A stretch of 64,000 nt of DNA, from positions 1-64,000 of the forward strand of contig NZ_QJHL01000002.1 of the NCBI RefSeq assembly GCF_003202405.1. Reading direction: 5' to 3'. A program made the translations under genes and the position numbers. This DNA is from Flavobacterium hydrophilum. GTDB taxonomy: Bacteria > Bacteroidota > Bacteroidia > Flavobacteriales > Flavobacteriaceae. Within the stretch, counting starts at the first letter, position 1, and every line of letters starts with the position of its first letter. Shown here piece by piece: positions 23,639 through 32,449 of this stretch. The notes beneath the pieces were generated by a model, which was not told where the DNA came from, made no database searches, and saw only the letters and a program-made list of their open reading frames with translations.

Positions 23639-24400
23639 TTAAATATTATTTGTCTGATTCTTTTTCTTAAATTCAAGCAAACCTTTGTAAATCAATTGTC
23701 TTGTCTGATCCCGAAGATCTTTTCTATTCTCACTTGTTAATCCTTTAGTTTCAATAAAAGGGAAAATCTTCCCTCTCATTTTTCCGGGACTTCCACTTAA
23801 AAAAGTGTATGAAAACCTTTCTTTGTTATCAGCGAAAACAATTGGAACAATTGGAATTTGATGGTCTATTGCTAGTCTAAAAGCGCCATCTTTAAATTCA
23901 TCCAGTAAAATTGTTTCATCATCAGGAACTCCACCTTCCGGAAAAATGCAAATACTCAGTCCTTGATTTAGTCTATCCTGAGCCCTTTTAAAAACTTCAT
24001 TTTTGCTTTTAGAAGAATTTCTATCCACTAAAATACAGGTCCTTTTATAAAAAAAACCAAACAACGGAATCTTTACCAATTCTTTCTTTCCAACAAAAAC
24101 AAATGGATTTCTGACTACTGCTAGCATGAGCATAATATCCGTCATTGAAGTATGATTCGCTACAATCATATAACTTTTTCCTTTTTCCAATTTTTGCAGA
24201 CGTTCAATTTTATAATAAAAACCCATCCCGAAAAGGATAAATTTAGCCCAAATGCGGGCCATTTTAAAAAAATAAGGGTATCCGCTTTCAGTTATAATTG
24301 AAGCTACTAAAAATGGCAGCATAATCAATATTGGAATGGCCATTAGGATGTAAAACCAAATACGCCAAAAGATCCAAAAAATAATTTTAATTCCTTTCAT
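23639..24400 (-). CDS. plsC: 1-acyl-glycerol-3-phosphate acyltransferase family protein
   Basis: This 253-residue membrane enzyme has a hydrophobic N-terminus (about residues 5-35). The acyltransferase box NHTSMTD (HX4D, about residue 82) and the FPEGGVPDD box (about residue 153) are both present and intact. PlsC enzymes acylate lysophosphatidic acid to phosphatidic acid at the inner membrane. Relatives in the same fold acylate other lipids such as ornithine lipids, so the exact acceptor is uncertain. The gene stands alone between two terminated neighbours. Confidence 0.85.
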   Translation of the reverse strand: MKGIKIIFWIFWRIWFYILMAIPILIMLPFLVASIITESGYPYFFKMARIWAKFILFGMGFYYKIERLQKLEKGKSYMIVANHTSMTDIMLMLAVVRNPFVFVGKKELVKIPLFGFFYKRTCILVDRNSSKSKNEVFKRAQDRLNQGLSICIFPEGGVPDDETILLDEFKDGAFRLAIDHQIPIVPIVFADNKERFSYTFLSGSPGKMRGKIFPFIETKGLTSENRKDLRDQTRQLIYKGLLEFKKKNQTNNI

Positions 24401-24539
24401 AGCTTCAAATGTAAGAAAACAGAAGTGAATTTAGATTTTTACACCATTAGATTTTTAGAATATTTAAACTTTTAGAAAATAAAACTTGAAATCTAAGAGA
24501 ACTTTTAGAAAAACTTTCTAATTTTTGCAGAAGAAAAAA

Positions 24540-24592
24540 ATAAACCTTGCAAGCTTTGCGAAAAACTTTGCGAACTTTGCGGTTAAGAAATA
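24540..24592 (+). repeat. Short tandem CTTTGCG repeats upstream of trpS
   Basis: CTTTGCG occurs three times (as GCTTTGCG, ACTTTGCG and ACTTTGCG), plus a related CTTGCAAG, within about 45 bp just before trpS. It is probably part of the leader. No hairpin or tryptophan-type leader peptide was seen. Confidence 0.5.
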
Positions 24593-24605
24593 AGAAAAAA
24601 CTAGA

Positions 24606-25580
24606 ATGGCAAAAATACTTACCGGCGTTCAGAGTACAGGAACGCCACATTTAGGCAATTTATTGGGAGCAATCATTCCGGCAATCGAATTATCAAACAA
24701 TCCGGCAAACGAACCTTTTTTGTTTATTGCTGACTTACATTCGATTACACAAATAAAAGATGGCAAAACATTACGCGAAAATACGTATAGTACAGCAGCT
24801 GCATGGCTTGCTTGTGGTTTGAATCCTGATAAAGTTACATTTTACAGACAATCTGATGTAGCACAAACGGCTGAATTATCTTGGTATTTAAGTTGTTTTT
24901 TCCCGTTTCAGCGTTTGACTTTGGCACACTCTTTCAAGGATAAATCCGATCGTCTAGATGATGTCAATGCCGGGCTTTTCACTTATCCTATGTTAATGGC
25001 GGCTGATATTTTACTGTATGATGCCGAATTTGTACCGGTTGGAAAAGACCAATTGCAGCATTTGGAAATCACACGTGATGTGGCTTCTCGTTTCAATCAT
25101 CAAATGGGAGAAACTTTTGTTCTTCCTGAAGCTAAAATTCATGAAGACAGCATGCTGATTCCAGGAACTAATGGCGGAAAAATGAGTAAATCAGCCAATA
25201 ATATTATCAATATTTTTCTGGATGATAAAGTTTTGCGTAAACAGGTTATGAGTATTGAAACTGATAGTACACCGCTTGAAGATCCTAAAAACCCGGATAC
25301 CTGTAACGCTTTTGCTATTTATTCTTTACTGGCAAATGAAACTCAAATAGCTGAAATGAGAGCCAATTATTTAGGCGGAAATTACGGTTACGGTCACGCC
25401 AAACAAGCTCTTTTTGAATTAATTACAGAAAAATTTAAAACAGAAAGAGAAAAATACAATTACTACATAAACAACCTTGAAGAAGTCGATGCCTTATTGA
25501 AAAAAGGTGCCTCAAAAGCTGGTGTTGTCGCTGATGGCGTTTTGAAAAGAGTTCGTGAAGTACTTGGATTTGGAAAGTAA
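24606..25580 (+). CDS. trpS: Tryptophanyl-tRNA synthetase
   Basis: This 324-residue class I synthetase charges tRNA-Trp in the cytosol. The HIGH-type signature reads TPHLGNLLGA (about residues 13-22) and the KMSKS loop is intact (GKMSKSANN, about residue 196). The helix ADILLYDAEFVPVGKDQLQHLE is characteristic. The start ATG begins MAKILTGVQSTG, the usual TrpRS N-terminus. Length is normal for the bacterial type. It ends at a terminator shared with dprA, which converges on it. Confidence 0.96.
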   Translation: MAKILTGVQSTGTPHLGNLLGAIIPAIELSNNPANEPFLFIADLHSITQIKDGKTLRENTYSTAAAWLACGLNPDKVTFYRQSDVAQTAELSWYLSCFFPFQRLTLAHSFKDKSDRLDDVNAGLFTYPMLMAADILLYDAEFVPVGKDQLQHLEITRDVASRFNHQMGETFVLPEAKIHEDSMLIPGTNGGKMSKSANNIINIFLDDKVLRKQVMSIETDSTPLEDPKNPDTCNAFAIYSLLANETQIAEMRANYLGGNYGYGHAKQALFELITEKFKTEREKYNYYINNLEEVDALLKKGASKAGVVADGVLKRVREVLGFGK

Positions 25581-25587
25581 ATATTAT

Positions 25588-25619
25588 AAACCCGACAGCT
25601 TGAAAATTTTGTCGGGTTT
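25588..25619. terminator. Bidirectional terminator between trpS and dprA
   Basis: A 10-bp stem pairs AAACCCGACA (25588-25597) with TGTCGGGTTT (25610-25619), followed by a T tract. It lies in the 44-bp gap between convergent genes. Confidence 0.85.
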
Positions 25620-25624
25620 TAATT

Positions 25625-26725
25625 CTAAATCGCCTCAAATAACTTCCCTGGTAAAGGCCTAATCACTCCTTTTAGCTCCATATTTAAAAGAATTCCTGAT
25701 ATTTTATAAATTGGAAATTCGCATTCAAGTGCAATTATATCCAGCAGTTCTTTTCCGTTTTTAAGCAGGAAATCGTAAATTTTTTGCTCGTCTGATTCTA
25801 AATCTACAAACAATTGTTTTTGCACCGGTTTTGACTTGTTTTCGATATCCCAATTGAGCATATAAACCAAATCGGCAGCATTTGTGAGCACGTTTGCTTT
25901 TTGTGTTTTAATCAATTGATTACAACCCTGACTGTATTTATCTGTTACACGGCCGGGAACGGCAAAAACATCCCGATTATAATCATTGGCCAGATTGGCT
26001 GTAATAAGAGAACCTCCCCTGTCTGCAGATTCTATAACAATGGTTGCTTCACTCATGCCGGCAACAATTCTGTTTCGTCGAACAAAATTCTCTTTATCAG
26101 GATTGGTTGAGCTCCAGAACTCAGTTATAAAACCACCATTCTCCTCCATTTTTGACATATATTTTTTATGTACTTTGGGATAGATTTGATTTAATCCATG
26201 TGCTAAAACACCAATAGTCTGCAATTTGTTTTCTATCGCAAGTTGGTGCGCCACTATATCGACACCATATGCAAAACCACTAACAATTATGGGGTTTAAA
26301 GGAGCCAGATCTTCAATCAATGTTCTGCAAAATTCAATTCCGTATGAAGTAATTTGCCTTGTACCGACTATACTAATGATTCTTTTATTTTCTAAATTAA
26401 TATTTCCGGCAGAAAAAATTAAAACCGGGCAATCAATACAATGTTTTAGACGTTCGGGGTAATCATGATCTCTAAAAAAAGATACTTTTATATTGTTTTT
26501 ATTGATGAATTCAAGTTCCCTATTTGCTTTTTCAAAAACAGTTTTATCTTTTAGATTCTTCAATAGCACTGAACCAACTCCATCTGTAGCAGCAATTTGA
26601 TTCGTTTTTGCACTGAAAATTTTTTCGGCACTACCAAAATTTGCTAATAATTTTTTAGCCATAATATCTCCCACACCCTCAACTCTGAGCAAGGCTAATA
26701 AATAAAATAAATCTTGTTCTGACAT
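25625..26725 (-). CDS. dprA: DNA-processing protein DprA
   Basis: This 366-residue protein loads RecA on incoming single-stranded DNA during natural transformation. A SAM-like helical N-terminus contains HhH-type VEGVGDIMAKKLL. The Rossmann-like core carries GTRQITSYG, SGFAYGVDIVAHQLA, GGFITEF and RNRIVAGMSEATIVIESADRGGSLITA. The final 65 residues form a DprA winged helix. All core motifs are intact. It is divergent from the HU/SPOR gene, an arrangement I recall as common in flavobacteria. Confidence 0.95.
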   Translation of the reverse strand: MSEQDLFYLLALLRVEGVGDIMAKKLLANFGSAEKIFSAKTNQIAATDGVGSVLLKNLKDKTVFEKANRELEFINKNNIKVSFFRDHDYPERLKHCIDCPVLIFSAGNINLENKRIISIVGTRQITSYGIEFCRTLIEDLAPLNPIIVSGFAYGVDIVAHQLAIENKLQTIGVLAHGLNQIYPKVHKKYMSKMEENGGFITEFWSSTNPDKENFVRRNRIVAGMSEATIVIESADRGGSLITANLANDYNRDVFAVPGRVTDKYSQGCNQLIKTQKANVLTNAADLVYMLNWDIENKSKPVQKQLFVDLESDEQKIYDFLLKNGKELLDIIALECEFPIYKISGILLNMELKGVIRPLPGKLFEAI

Positions 26726-26809
26726 GGCTTATATACTTTTTTAAAGGATGAAATTCTTAAAAACAAGATCTGCTTTCATTATGGCAAATATAATAATTAG
26801 AAGTAAATT

Positions 26810-26834
26810 CTTTCAAAAAATAAATTTTTGAAAG
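26810..26834. repeat. Perfect 10-bp palindrome in dprA/HU divergent region
   Basis: CTTTCAAAAA (26810-26819) and TTTTTGAAAG (26825-26834) form an inverted repeat around a 5-nt centre. It could be an operator for either divergent gene, or a hairpin. Confidence 0.45.
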
Positions 26835-26933
26835 ACAAAAAGAACATATATTAAATTCATAAATCTTTTAACTTACTGAAAAATAAATAGCTGCAAAAAT
26901 ATATGGATTGTTAATAAAAATTGTGAATAAAAT

Positions 26934-26963
26934 TTTGATAACTATATTGGATGCATAACTTTG
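26934..26963 (+). promoter_or_regulatory. Bacteroidota-type promoter abutting the HU/SPOR start codon
   Basis: TTTG (26934-26937), 18 nt and TAACTTTG (26956-26963) match the consensus. The ATG at 26969 follows after only 5 nt. Confidence 0.72.
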
Positions 26964-26968
26964 TTACT

Positions 26969-27931
26969 ATGAAAATCGAAACTTACATCTCGCAGTTATT
27001 ATATCGTTATCAGTGCGTAACGGTTCCTGGATTTGGTGCATTCTTGACCGAAACTCAGTCTGCACAGCTTAATGAAAGCACAAATTCGTTTTCTCCGCCT
27101 AAGAAAATGATCTCTTTCAACAGTCAAATCAAAAATAATGATGGGCTACTGGCAAATCATATTGCTAATACAGAAAAAACATCTTACGGTTTTGCAGTTA
27201 GTGCCATTGCTTTTGAAATTTTAAATTGGCAAAAAGCATTAGAAGAAGATAGAATTTTACATTTAAAAAATATTGGTGAAATTCGTTTAAACAGTGATAA
27301 TAAATTAGTTTTCAGTCCTATACAGCAAAATAATTATTTAACCACCTCGTTTGGACTTAGTCCTTTTGTTTCTCCTTTGGTAAAAAGAGAAAATTTTGAA
27401 AAGGAAATAGAAAGAATCGAAAAGAATGAACCAGTTCCATTATACACTGACCAGGAAAGAAAATCTTCAGGTTCTTATTTAAAATATGCTGCCATTTTTG
27501 TTTTGGGATTAGGAATAACAGGAAGTATTGGTTATCCTTTATATCAAAAACAAATTGCTGCAGAAACACTTATTGTTGAAGGTACAGTTCAGAAAAAAGT
27601 ACAAAACAAAATTCAGGAAGCTACCTTTTTGATACAAAATCCTATGCCTGCTGTAACACTTTCTGTTGATACCTCAAAAACTGAGGCTATAGAAAAAACA
27701 ATGCCTTATCATATTATTGCAGGAGCTTTCAGAAGTCAACAGAATGCAAAAAAAGCCTATAACCAATTAATTAAAGATGGTTATGAAGCAAGAATGTTGG
27801 GTGAAAATAAACATGGGTTATTTCCTGTTTTGTACGGAAGCTATGCTACAATGGCTGAAGCTGAAAAAGCACAAAAAGAAATTCAAAAAGGAGAAAATCC
27901 GGATGCCTGGATTTTAGTTGAAGCTTTATAA
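26969..27931 (+). CDS. HU-CCDC81 and SPOR domain membrane protein
   Basis: The start at 26969 (MKIETYISQLLYRYQ) is chosen because the promoter -7 box overlaps the upstream ATG at 26951. The 320-residue protein has two HU-like CCDC81 domains (about residues 1-60 and 60-130), then one membrane helix (YLKYAAIFVLGLGITGSIGYP, about 169-190). A C-terminal SPOR domain follows (about 243-320, YHIIAGAFRSQQNAKKAY). The layout places an HU-like cytosolic domain inside and a peptidoglycan-binding SPOR domain in the periplasm. A link between nucleoid and cell wall or septum is an inference. The family is widespread in Bacteroidota. Confidence 0.88.
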   Translation: MKIETYISQLLYRYQCVTVPGFGAFLTETQSAQLNESTNSFSPPKKMISFNSQIKNNDGLLANHIANTEKTSYGFAVSAIAFEILNWQKALEEDRILHLKNIGEIRLNSDNKLVFSPIQQNNYLTTSFGLSPFVSPLVKRENFEKEIERIEKNEPVPLYTDQERKSSGSYLKYAAIFVLGLGITGSIGYPLYQKQIAAETLIVEGTVQKKVQNKIQEATFLIQNPMPAVTLSVDTSKTEAIEKTMPYHIIAGAFRSQQNAKKAYNQLIKDGYEARMLGENKHGLFPVLYGSYATMAEAEKAQKEIQKGENPDAWILVEAL

Positions 27932-27992
27932 TCAAATTTCGTTACTTTAAAACAACAACATTTAGTTTATTGATTTTTATATAAAAAAGATT

Positions 27993-28394
27993 ATGAAATT
28001 TACTATTCGAGTATTTATTATTCTTAGCCTTCTTTTATCATCGCAGTCTTTTTTTGCACAAGAAGTATCTTCTCCATCAGAAAAATCAATTCAGGAAGCT
28101 AAAAAAGCGTCTGAACATCAAAAGAAAATAGACAAAGAGCAAAAAAGAATTGAAAAGCATCAGCGAGAGGTAAAAAGTGCTGAAAAATCTATTGAAAAAA
28201 CAGAAAAGAAAATAGAAAAACAAAAAGCTGTAAATGAAAAAATAGCCAGCAAATTTACATCTAAATCAAATTCTGAAGAAGAAACTCAGAAACTAAAAAT
28301 AAAATTAAGTGAGCAAGAGCTTAAAATTCATAAACTGGAACTCAAATTAATTGAACAGAAAAAAGAATTAGACAAGCTTAGAGCATCATTTTAA
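27993..28394 (+). CDS. Secreted coiled-coil protein of unknown function
   Basis: The protein has 133 residues, with a signal peptide of about residues 1-22 (FIILSLLLSSQSFFAQ). Nearly all the rest is a Lys/Glu-rich coiled coil (residues of about 30-133, for example IEKHQREVKSAEKSIEKTEKK). No other domain is seen. It follows the HU/SPOR gene by 61 bp on the same strand and ends at a terminator, so it may share that transcript. A periplasmic structural or chaperone-like role is possible, but no function can be assigned. Confidence 0.78.
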   Translation: MKFTIRVFIILSLLLSSQSFFAQEVSSPSEKSIQEAKKASEHQKKIDKEQKRIEKHQREVKSAEKSIEKTEKKIEKQKAVNEKIASKFTSKSNSEEETQKLKIKLSEQELKIHKLELKLIEQKKELDKLRASF

Positions 28395-28400
28395 CTTTTC

Positions 28401-28432
28401 AAAAACCTAATCTAAAAACGATTAGGTTTTTT
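28401..28432. terminator. Bidirectional terminator between convergent genes
   Basis: AAAAACCTAATC pairs with GATTAGGTTTTT across a 7-nt loop. It overlaps the stop region of the minus-strand gene. Confidence 0.85.
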
Positions 28433-29195
28433 ATTTGGAAACTATTTTTGCATCTTGTGAAAGTATTTCCTTTTTATTTTGATAAATGATCAAACGAGCT
28501 GGAGCTGCTCCTTTTTCACGTAATGGAGCGATATAACATTCATAAACATATTGCCCCTTTTTAAATTCGAAACTATGATTGCCACCAGTTCCATCTGGTA
28601 ACCATTTTCCATTAGTAATTACTAAATCAGGTTTTTCACTTATGCTCTTTTTAATTGACCAGGAAGCATATCGGTAATTTCCATTTCCTAAATCGTCAAT
28701 TCTGATTCTGAATTTACTGGTTTCTAAAACACATTCAGGAGTTTTAAACTTTGCAATTGAGGGATGCAGCTTTGTTTTTTCACTCGCAATTATTTTGTTT
28801 TTAAAATCCTTTTCGAATTTGGATTGGTAGTTTATAGCTGTCAATTTTCCATCAGTATCCATCCAAATTGTACCCTGATTCAGCATAATTCCTCTCCAAC
28901 CTACTTCAGACCAATCTTTTGCCGGATCTGATTTAATGATTTCACTTTTCAATATGGCATCAAAAATCTCATTATATCGTTTTATAAACTCCGCTTTATT
29001 TTTAATTGTCGGAATAGGATATTCCCTTTTAAACGGATAAGAAATCATAGCACCAATTGCTTCTTTTTTGTCATTTTTTACATTAGCTATAAATGCCTTT
29101 ATAAACTTTTGATATTCTGGCTTTAAATCCTGTCCTGCAACTAAATTAATTGAATGCATTGTTAGAAACAGGCATATAATTTTTAATTTCTTCAT
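28431..29195 (-). CDS. Secreted protein of unknown function
   Basis: The protein has 254 residues from the ATG at 29195 (MKKLKIICLFLTMHS). A TTG two codons further upstream is a poorer start. The signal peptide ends about residue 22 (LVAGQ). The N-terminal half (EYQKFIKAFIANVKNDKKEAIGAMISYPF) resembles secreted helical domains that precede a nuclear-transport-factor-like fold. The C-terminal half is beta-rich, ending APLREKGAAPARLIIYQNKKEILSQ. I do not recognise a named family. It is separate from its neighbours, and a degenerate parS-like palindrome lies just upstream. Confidence 0.75.
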   Translation of the reverse strand: MKKLKIICLFLTMHSINLVAGQDLKPEYQKFIKAFIANVKNDKKEAIGAMISYPFKREYPIPTIKNKAEFIKRYNEIFDAILKSEIIKSDPAKDWSEVGWRGIMLNQGTIWMDTDGKLTAINYQSKFEKDFKNKIIASEKTKLHPSIAKFKTPECVLETSKFRIRIDDLGNGNYRYASWSIKKSISEKPDLVITNGKWLPDGTGGNHSFEFKKGQYVYECYIAPLREKGAAPARLIIYQNKKEILSQDAKIVSK

Positions 29196-29216
29196 AATCA
29201 AATTCAGTATTATCCA

Positions 29217-29232
29217 TGTTTTACGTGGAACA
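29217..29232. promoter_or_regulatory. Degenerate parS-like site I
   Basis: TGTTTTACGTGGAACA differs from the cluster type TGTTTCACGTGGAACA by one central base. It lies between the helicase stop and the secreted-protein start. Confidence 0.4.
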
Positions 29233-29248
29233 TTTGTCTTAAAGATAC

Positions 29249-31528
29249 TTAATTAATACTTGCTTTAAACATTTTTAACTCATCCCATGTAAATTCATCT
29301 CCGTGTTTTTCCTTAAGTCCGTTTAAGGATTCCTCCTGATAAAATTCAAAAGCCTCACGCAAAGCTAAAATCTTGTCATAAGGCAGAACATCAGAAATCT
29401 CTATTTTTTTTGCCTGAATAAGCTTTATCAAATGCGTTTCGACAGTTTGAACTGTAAGAGTGCGTAAACGGGCTATATCCTGAACAGAACGCTTTTGAAT
29501 CCATAAGTCGTAAGTTTCCTCCACCGTAGTTTTTTTGGCTGTTTTAGACTCGTTTTTATCCAGCTTTTTTGATGAGTAACGAATTACTGGCTCATCTGCC
29601 TTAAAAATGTCAGTATTGCTCATTTTATACTCTTCCCGGATCTTCTCAAGCTTATTTGATTTAAAGTTTTTTATAGCCGATGATGTTAGCTTTTCTTTAC
29701 AGATGGTTTCGCCGGTAACAACAATTTCAATCAATAATTTAGCTTTCATCAAGCGTAAAACAGCTTTAGTCTGCAAATCGTCCAAAAAAGCTAGTTCTTC
29801 GTAATATTCTTTTACTTTTTTAAACTTTTGAATTTCAGCCATTTTTTGTAAAATATCAGTCACCAATTTGTCCATAGGCTTAAAGAAATAATCGTAAGCC
29901 GCCTCTACCCTTTCTTTAACAAAAAATAAATCTACCGTTTCTTTATTGAAAATTTTGTTAAGCTGATTAATGAATTTCTGCGAAGGATCTATAAGTTGAT
30001 CAATCGTTTCTAATCGTTTGTGAGCCCAAATTGCATGTTTCGATTTTTCTGAAGCCACAGCATTTTCATTATAACTAAAACGATGATTACGCCATTCCTG
30101 GGCTAAATCTGTCCAATTAAAACTGTTTATCAAATAATTATGAATAAAATTTTTGGTTTCGAAATGCAATGATTTTTCTAAAATGTCTTCAGTTGCTTTA
30201 TTCAAAGCATAATCCATTACATCCTGATCGTTAGAAATACCATTCATCTGCATCGGAGAAAGCAAAATAAGCCCGTTTAAGGAACGCAAACGAGATAATG
30301 CAACATAGGCTTGTCCGGGAAGAAAAACTTGTGATACGTCGAGCGCAGCTTTATCAAAAGTTAAGCCCTGACTTTTATGAACCGTAATTGCCCAGGCTAA
30401 TTTTAGAGGATAATGTGCAAAAGTGCCTAAAACCTCCTCTTCAATCTCTTTTGTAAGTTCGTTTACTTTATAACGGATATTTTTCCATTCATATTTTTCA
30501 ACTTCGATGGTTTTATTCTCTTCAGGAAAATGGACAAAGATTTCTTCCGGAGAAAGTGATTTGATGACACCCATTTTTCCATTGAAATAGCGCTTTTCAA
30601 ACGATAAATCGTTTTTTACAAACATTACCTGTGCACCTACTTTCAGTTTCAGATTTTCTTCAACAGGAAATATTTTTTCAGGAAAATCACTAACAATAAA
30701 TGGTAGATAAGAGTATTCATTTCCTGCTAAATCATTTATTGACTGTTCATTGATAGAATCTGCTTTTGCATTATGCGTTGTTAAAGTAATATAACCAGGA
30801 TTATTTTTTAAATCAAAATCGGGCTTCACATATTGGTTTAAAAACTGAACATCCTGTGGAGAAATCTGATTATTCCGCAAATTATTCAAAACCGAGATAA
30901 AAGAGTCATCCGTTTGGCGGTAAATCTTAGATAATTCAATATAAAGCGGCGGGTTTTGCTGAATTACATGCGAATGAAAAAAGAATTTTCCTTTGTAATA
31001 ATTGCGCAAAGTTCGCCATTCTTCATCCCTAATTACGGGAGGTAATTGTAATAAATCGCCAATAAAAAGCACCTGAACTCCACCAAAAGCGTGTGAATTT
31101 CTGCGAACAGTCTGCATCATAAAATCTATTGCATCCAGTAAATCAGCGCGTAACATACTGACTTCATCAATAATTAGCAACTCCATGTTTTTGATTACAT
31201 TTCGCTTCACATTGTTCATTTTGAAATGCCTGCGTAAAGACTCTTTATTCTCAAATTTCACAGTATCAGTAAACTGCGGATTTGCTTCATAAGACGGAAT
31301 AAAGGCCGAAAATGGCAGCTGAAACATAGAATGAATGGTAACACCACCGGCATTTAAGGCCGCAATTCCGGTTGGTGCCACAACTACAGTATTTTTGTGT
31401 GTCGTGGCTATTATTTCGCGCAAAAGCGTAGTCTTTCCTGTTCCGGCTTTACCCGTCAGGAATATCGATTTCTGCGTTTGATTGATGAATTGTAAAGTGT
31501 AAGCTGCTGCTTCTGAAACGTTTTGCAT
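29249..31528 (-). CDS. PIF1-like superfamily 1 DNA helicase with C-terminal helix-turn-helix
   Basis: This 759-residue helicase has Walker A GKAGTGKTTLL (about residue 26) and Walker B LLIIDEVSML (about 117). It also has helicase motifs near DLLQLPPVI, AWAITVHKSQGLTFDKAALDV and YVALSRLRSLNGLIL. The region of about 430-640 is helical. The C-terminus carries a helix-turn-helix (DLWIQKRSVQDIARLRTLTVQTVETHLIKLI), as in the HTH_40 group. PIF1/RecD-type enzymes unwind DNA 5' to 3' and act in replication and repair. The partners are unknown. It is a single gene preceded by a terminator. Confidence 0.88.
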   Translation of the reverse strand: MQNVSEAAAYTLQFINQTQKSIFLTGKAGTGKTTLLREIIATTHKNTVVVAPTGIAALNAGGVTIHSMFQLPFSAFIPSYEANPQFTDTVKFENKESLRRHFKMNNVKRNVIKNMELLIIDEVSMLRADLLDAIDFMMQTVRRNSHAFGGVQVLFIGDLLQLPPVIRDEEWRTLRNYYKGKFFFHSHVIQQNPPLYIELSKIYRQTDDSFISVLNNLRNNQISPQDVQFLNQYVKPDFDLKNNPGYITLTTHNAKADSINEQSINDLAGNEYSYLPFIVSDFPEKIFPVEENLKLKVGAQVMFVKNDLSFEKRYFNGKMGVIKSLSPEEIFVHFPEENKTIEVEKYEWKNIRYKVNELTKEIEEEVLGTFAHYPLKLAWAITVHKSQGLTFDKAALDVSQVFLPGQAYVALSRLRSLNGLILLSPMQMNGISNDQDVMDYALNKATEDILEKSLHFETKNFIHNYLINSFNWTDLAQEWRNHRFSYNENAVASEKSKHAIWAHKRLETIDQLIDPSQKFINQLNKIFNKETVDLFFVKERVEAAYDYFFKPMDKLVTDILQKMAEIQKFKKVKEYYEELAFLDDLQTKAVLRLMKAKLLIEIVVTGETICKEKLTSSAIKNFKSNKLEKIREEYKMSNTDIFKADEPVIRYSSKKLDKNESKTAKKTTVEETYDLWIQKRSVQDIARLRTLTVQTVETHLIKLIQAKKIEISDVLPYDKILALREAFEFYQEESLNGLKEKHGDEFTWDELKMFKASIN

Positions 31529-31573
31529 CTGGCGTATATTGAAAACTAAAAGTATCGCATTTTTATAAATAAA

Positions 31574-31605
31574 AAAACCTAAATCTGTTAATAGATTTAG
31601 GTTTT
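31574..31605 (-). terminator. Terminator between ompH/skp-like gene and helicase
   Basis: A 13-bp perfect stem pairs AAAACCTAAATCT with AGATTTAGGTTTT. It separates the OmpH-like gene from the downstream helicase. Confidence 0.85.
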
Positions 31606-31628
31606 AAAATAGTTAGTTATTTTGGTTG

Positions 31629-32204
31629 TTATTTCTTAGCCTCTTCTTTAGTTGCAGCTTTGTCATCTGCTTTTGGCTCAGCCTTGTATTTATCGTTCAA
31701 AGCTTTGATAATTTCTTTTGTAATGTCATATTTATCTTCAGCATACAAAACAGTTGCAGCATCACCTGTACCGTAGATATAAGAATATCCGTTTTTCTTG
31801 CCATAATCTTTTATGAATTTTTTCACTCCGCTTACAAGAGAATCCATTTCAACTCCGCTTTCTTGTTGCAGTTGCTGAGCTAATTGCTGTTGAGCATAAC
31901 CCAATTGTTGTTCTCTCTTTTGTAATTCAGCACCTCTTTGTTGTGCCCAGGCCTGACCGTTAGCCTGTGCCTGACTTTGAAAATTAGCAGCATCTTGTTT
32001 GAAACGATTTATCTCAGCTTGCAGTTGTCTTCCTTTTTCTTCTGATTGTGCTTTGTATTTTGCTTCAAGGTCTTTTGCTTCAGTGTACTCTTTCATCAAA
32101 ACCGAAGTATCTACGTAAGCTGTTTTTACTTCCTTTACTTCAGCTGTTTTATTACATGAAACAACTAAAACCGAAAGCGCGATAATTACTAATGCTTTTT
32201 TCAT
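31629..32204 (-). CDS. OmpH/Skp-like periplasmic chaperone, lipoprotein form
   Basis: This 191-residue protein begins with a lipoprotein-type signal (ALVIIALSVLVVSCNK, Cys about residue 17). A Skp/OmpH-type body follows: a short strand (KTAYVDTSVLMKEY), a long coiled-coil hairpin rich in Gln (KREQQLGYAQQQLAQQLQQE) and a return strand (YSYIYGTGDAATVLYAEDKYDIT). Skp holds unfolded outer-membrane barrels in the periplasm. Lipid anchoring is a variation that would tether it to a membrane. It ends in a charged Lys/Glu/Ala tail. It is monocistronic by its terminator. Confidence 0.85.
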   Translation of the reverse strand: MKKALVIIALSVLVVSCNKTAEVKEVKTAYVDTSVLMKEYTEAKDLEAKYKAQSEEKGRQLQAEINRFKQDAANFQSQAQANGQAWAQQRGAELQKREQQLGYAQQQLAQQLQQESGVEMDSLVSGVKKFIKDYGKKNGYSYIYGTGDAATVLYAEDKYDITKEIIKALNDKYKAEPKADDKAATKEEAKK

Positions 32205-32449
32205 TTTCTGAATTTTCTATTTTTTATGTATGAAAGACAAAAATATAAAAAAATAAATAGCATAGACATAAAGTTCAAAAAATGCTATAATTTTATGATA
32301 TTAGTTTTATTTATGGACTAAAAATCAACAATAAGATATCACTATTGAAAGCGGCTTTCATATCTTTTCTTAGAGCAGTTTTCTCAAAAAAGACAACACA
32401 AACCCTCACATTGTTTAAGAAAACGCTTTAAATAAGCTTATTTTACGTT

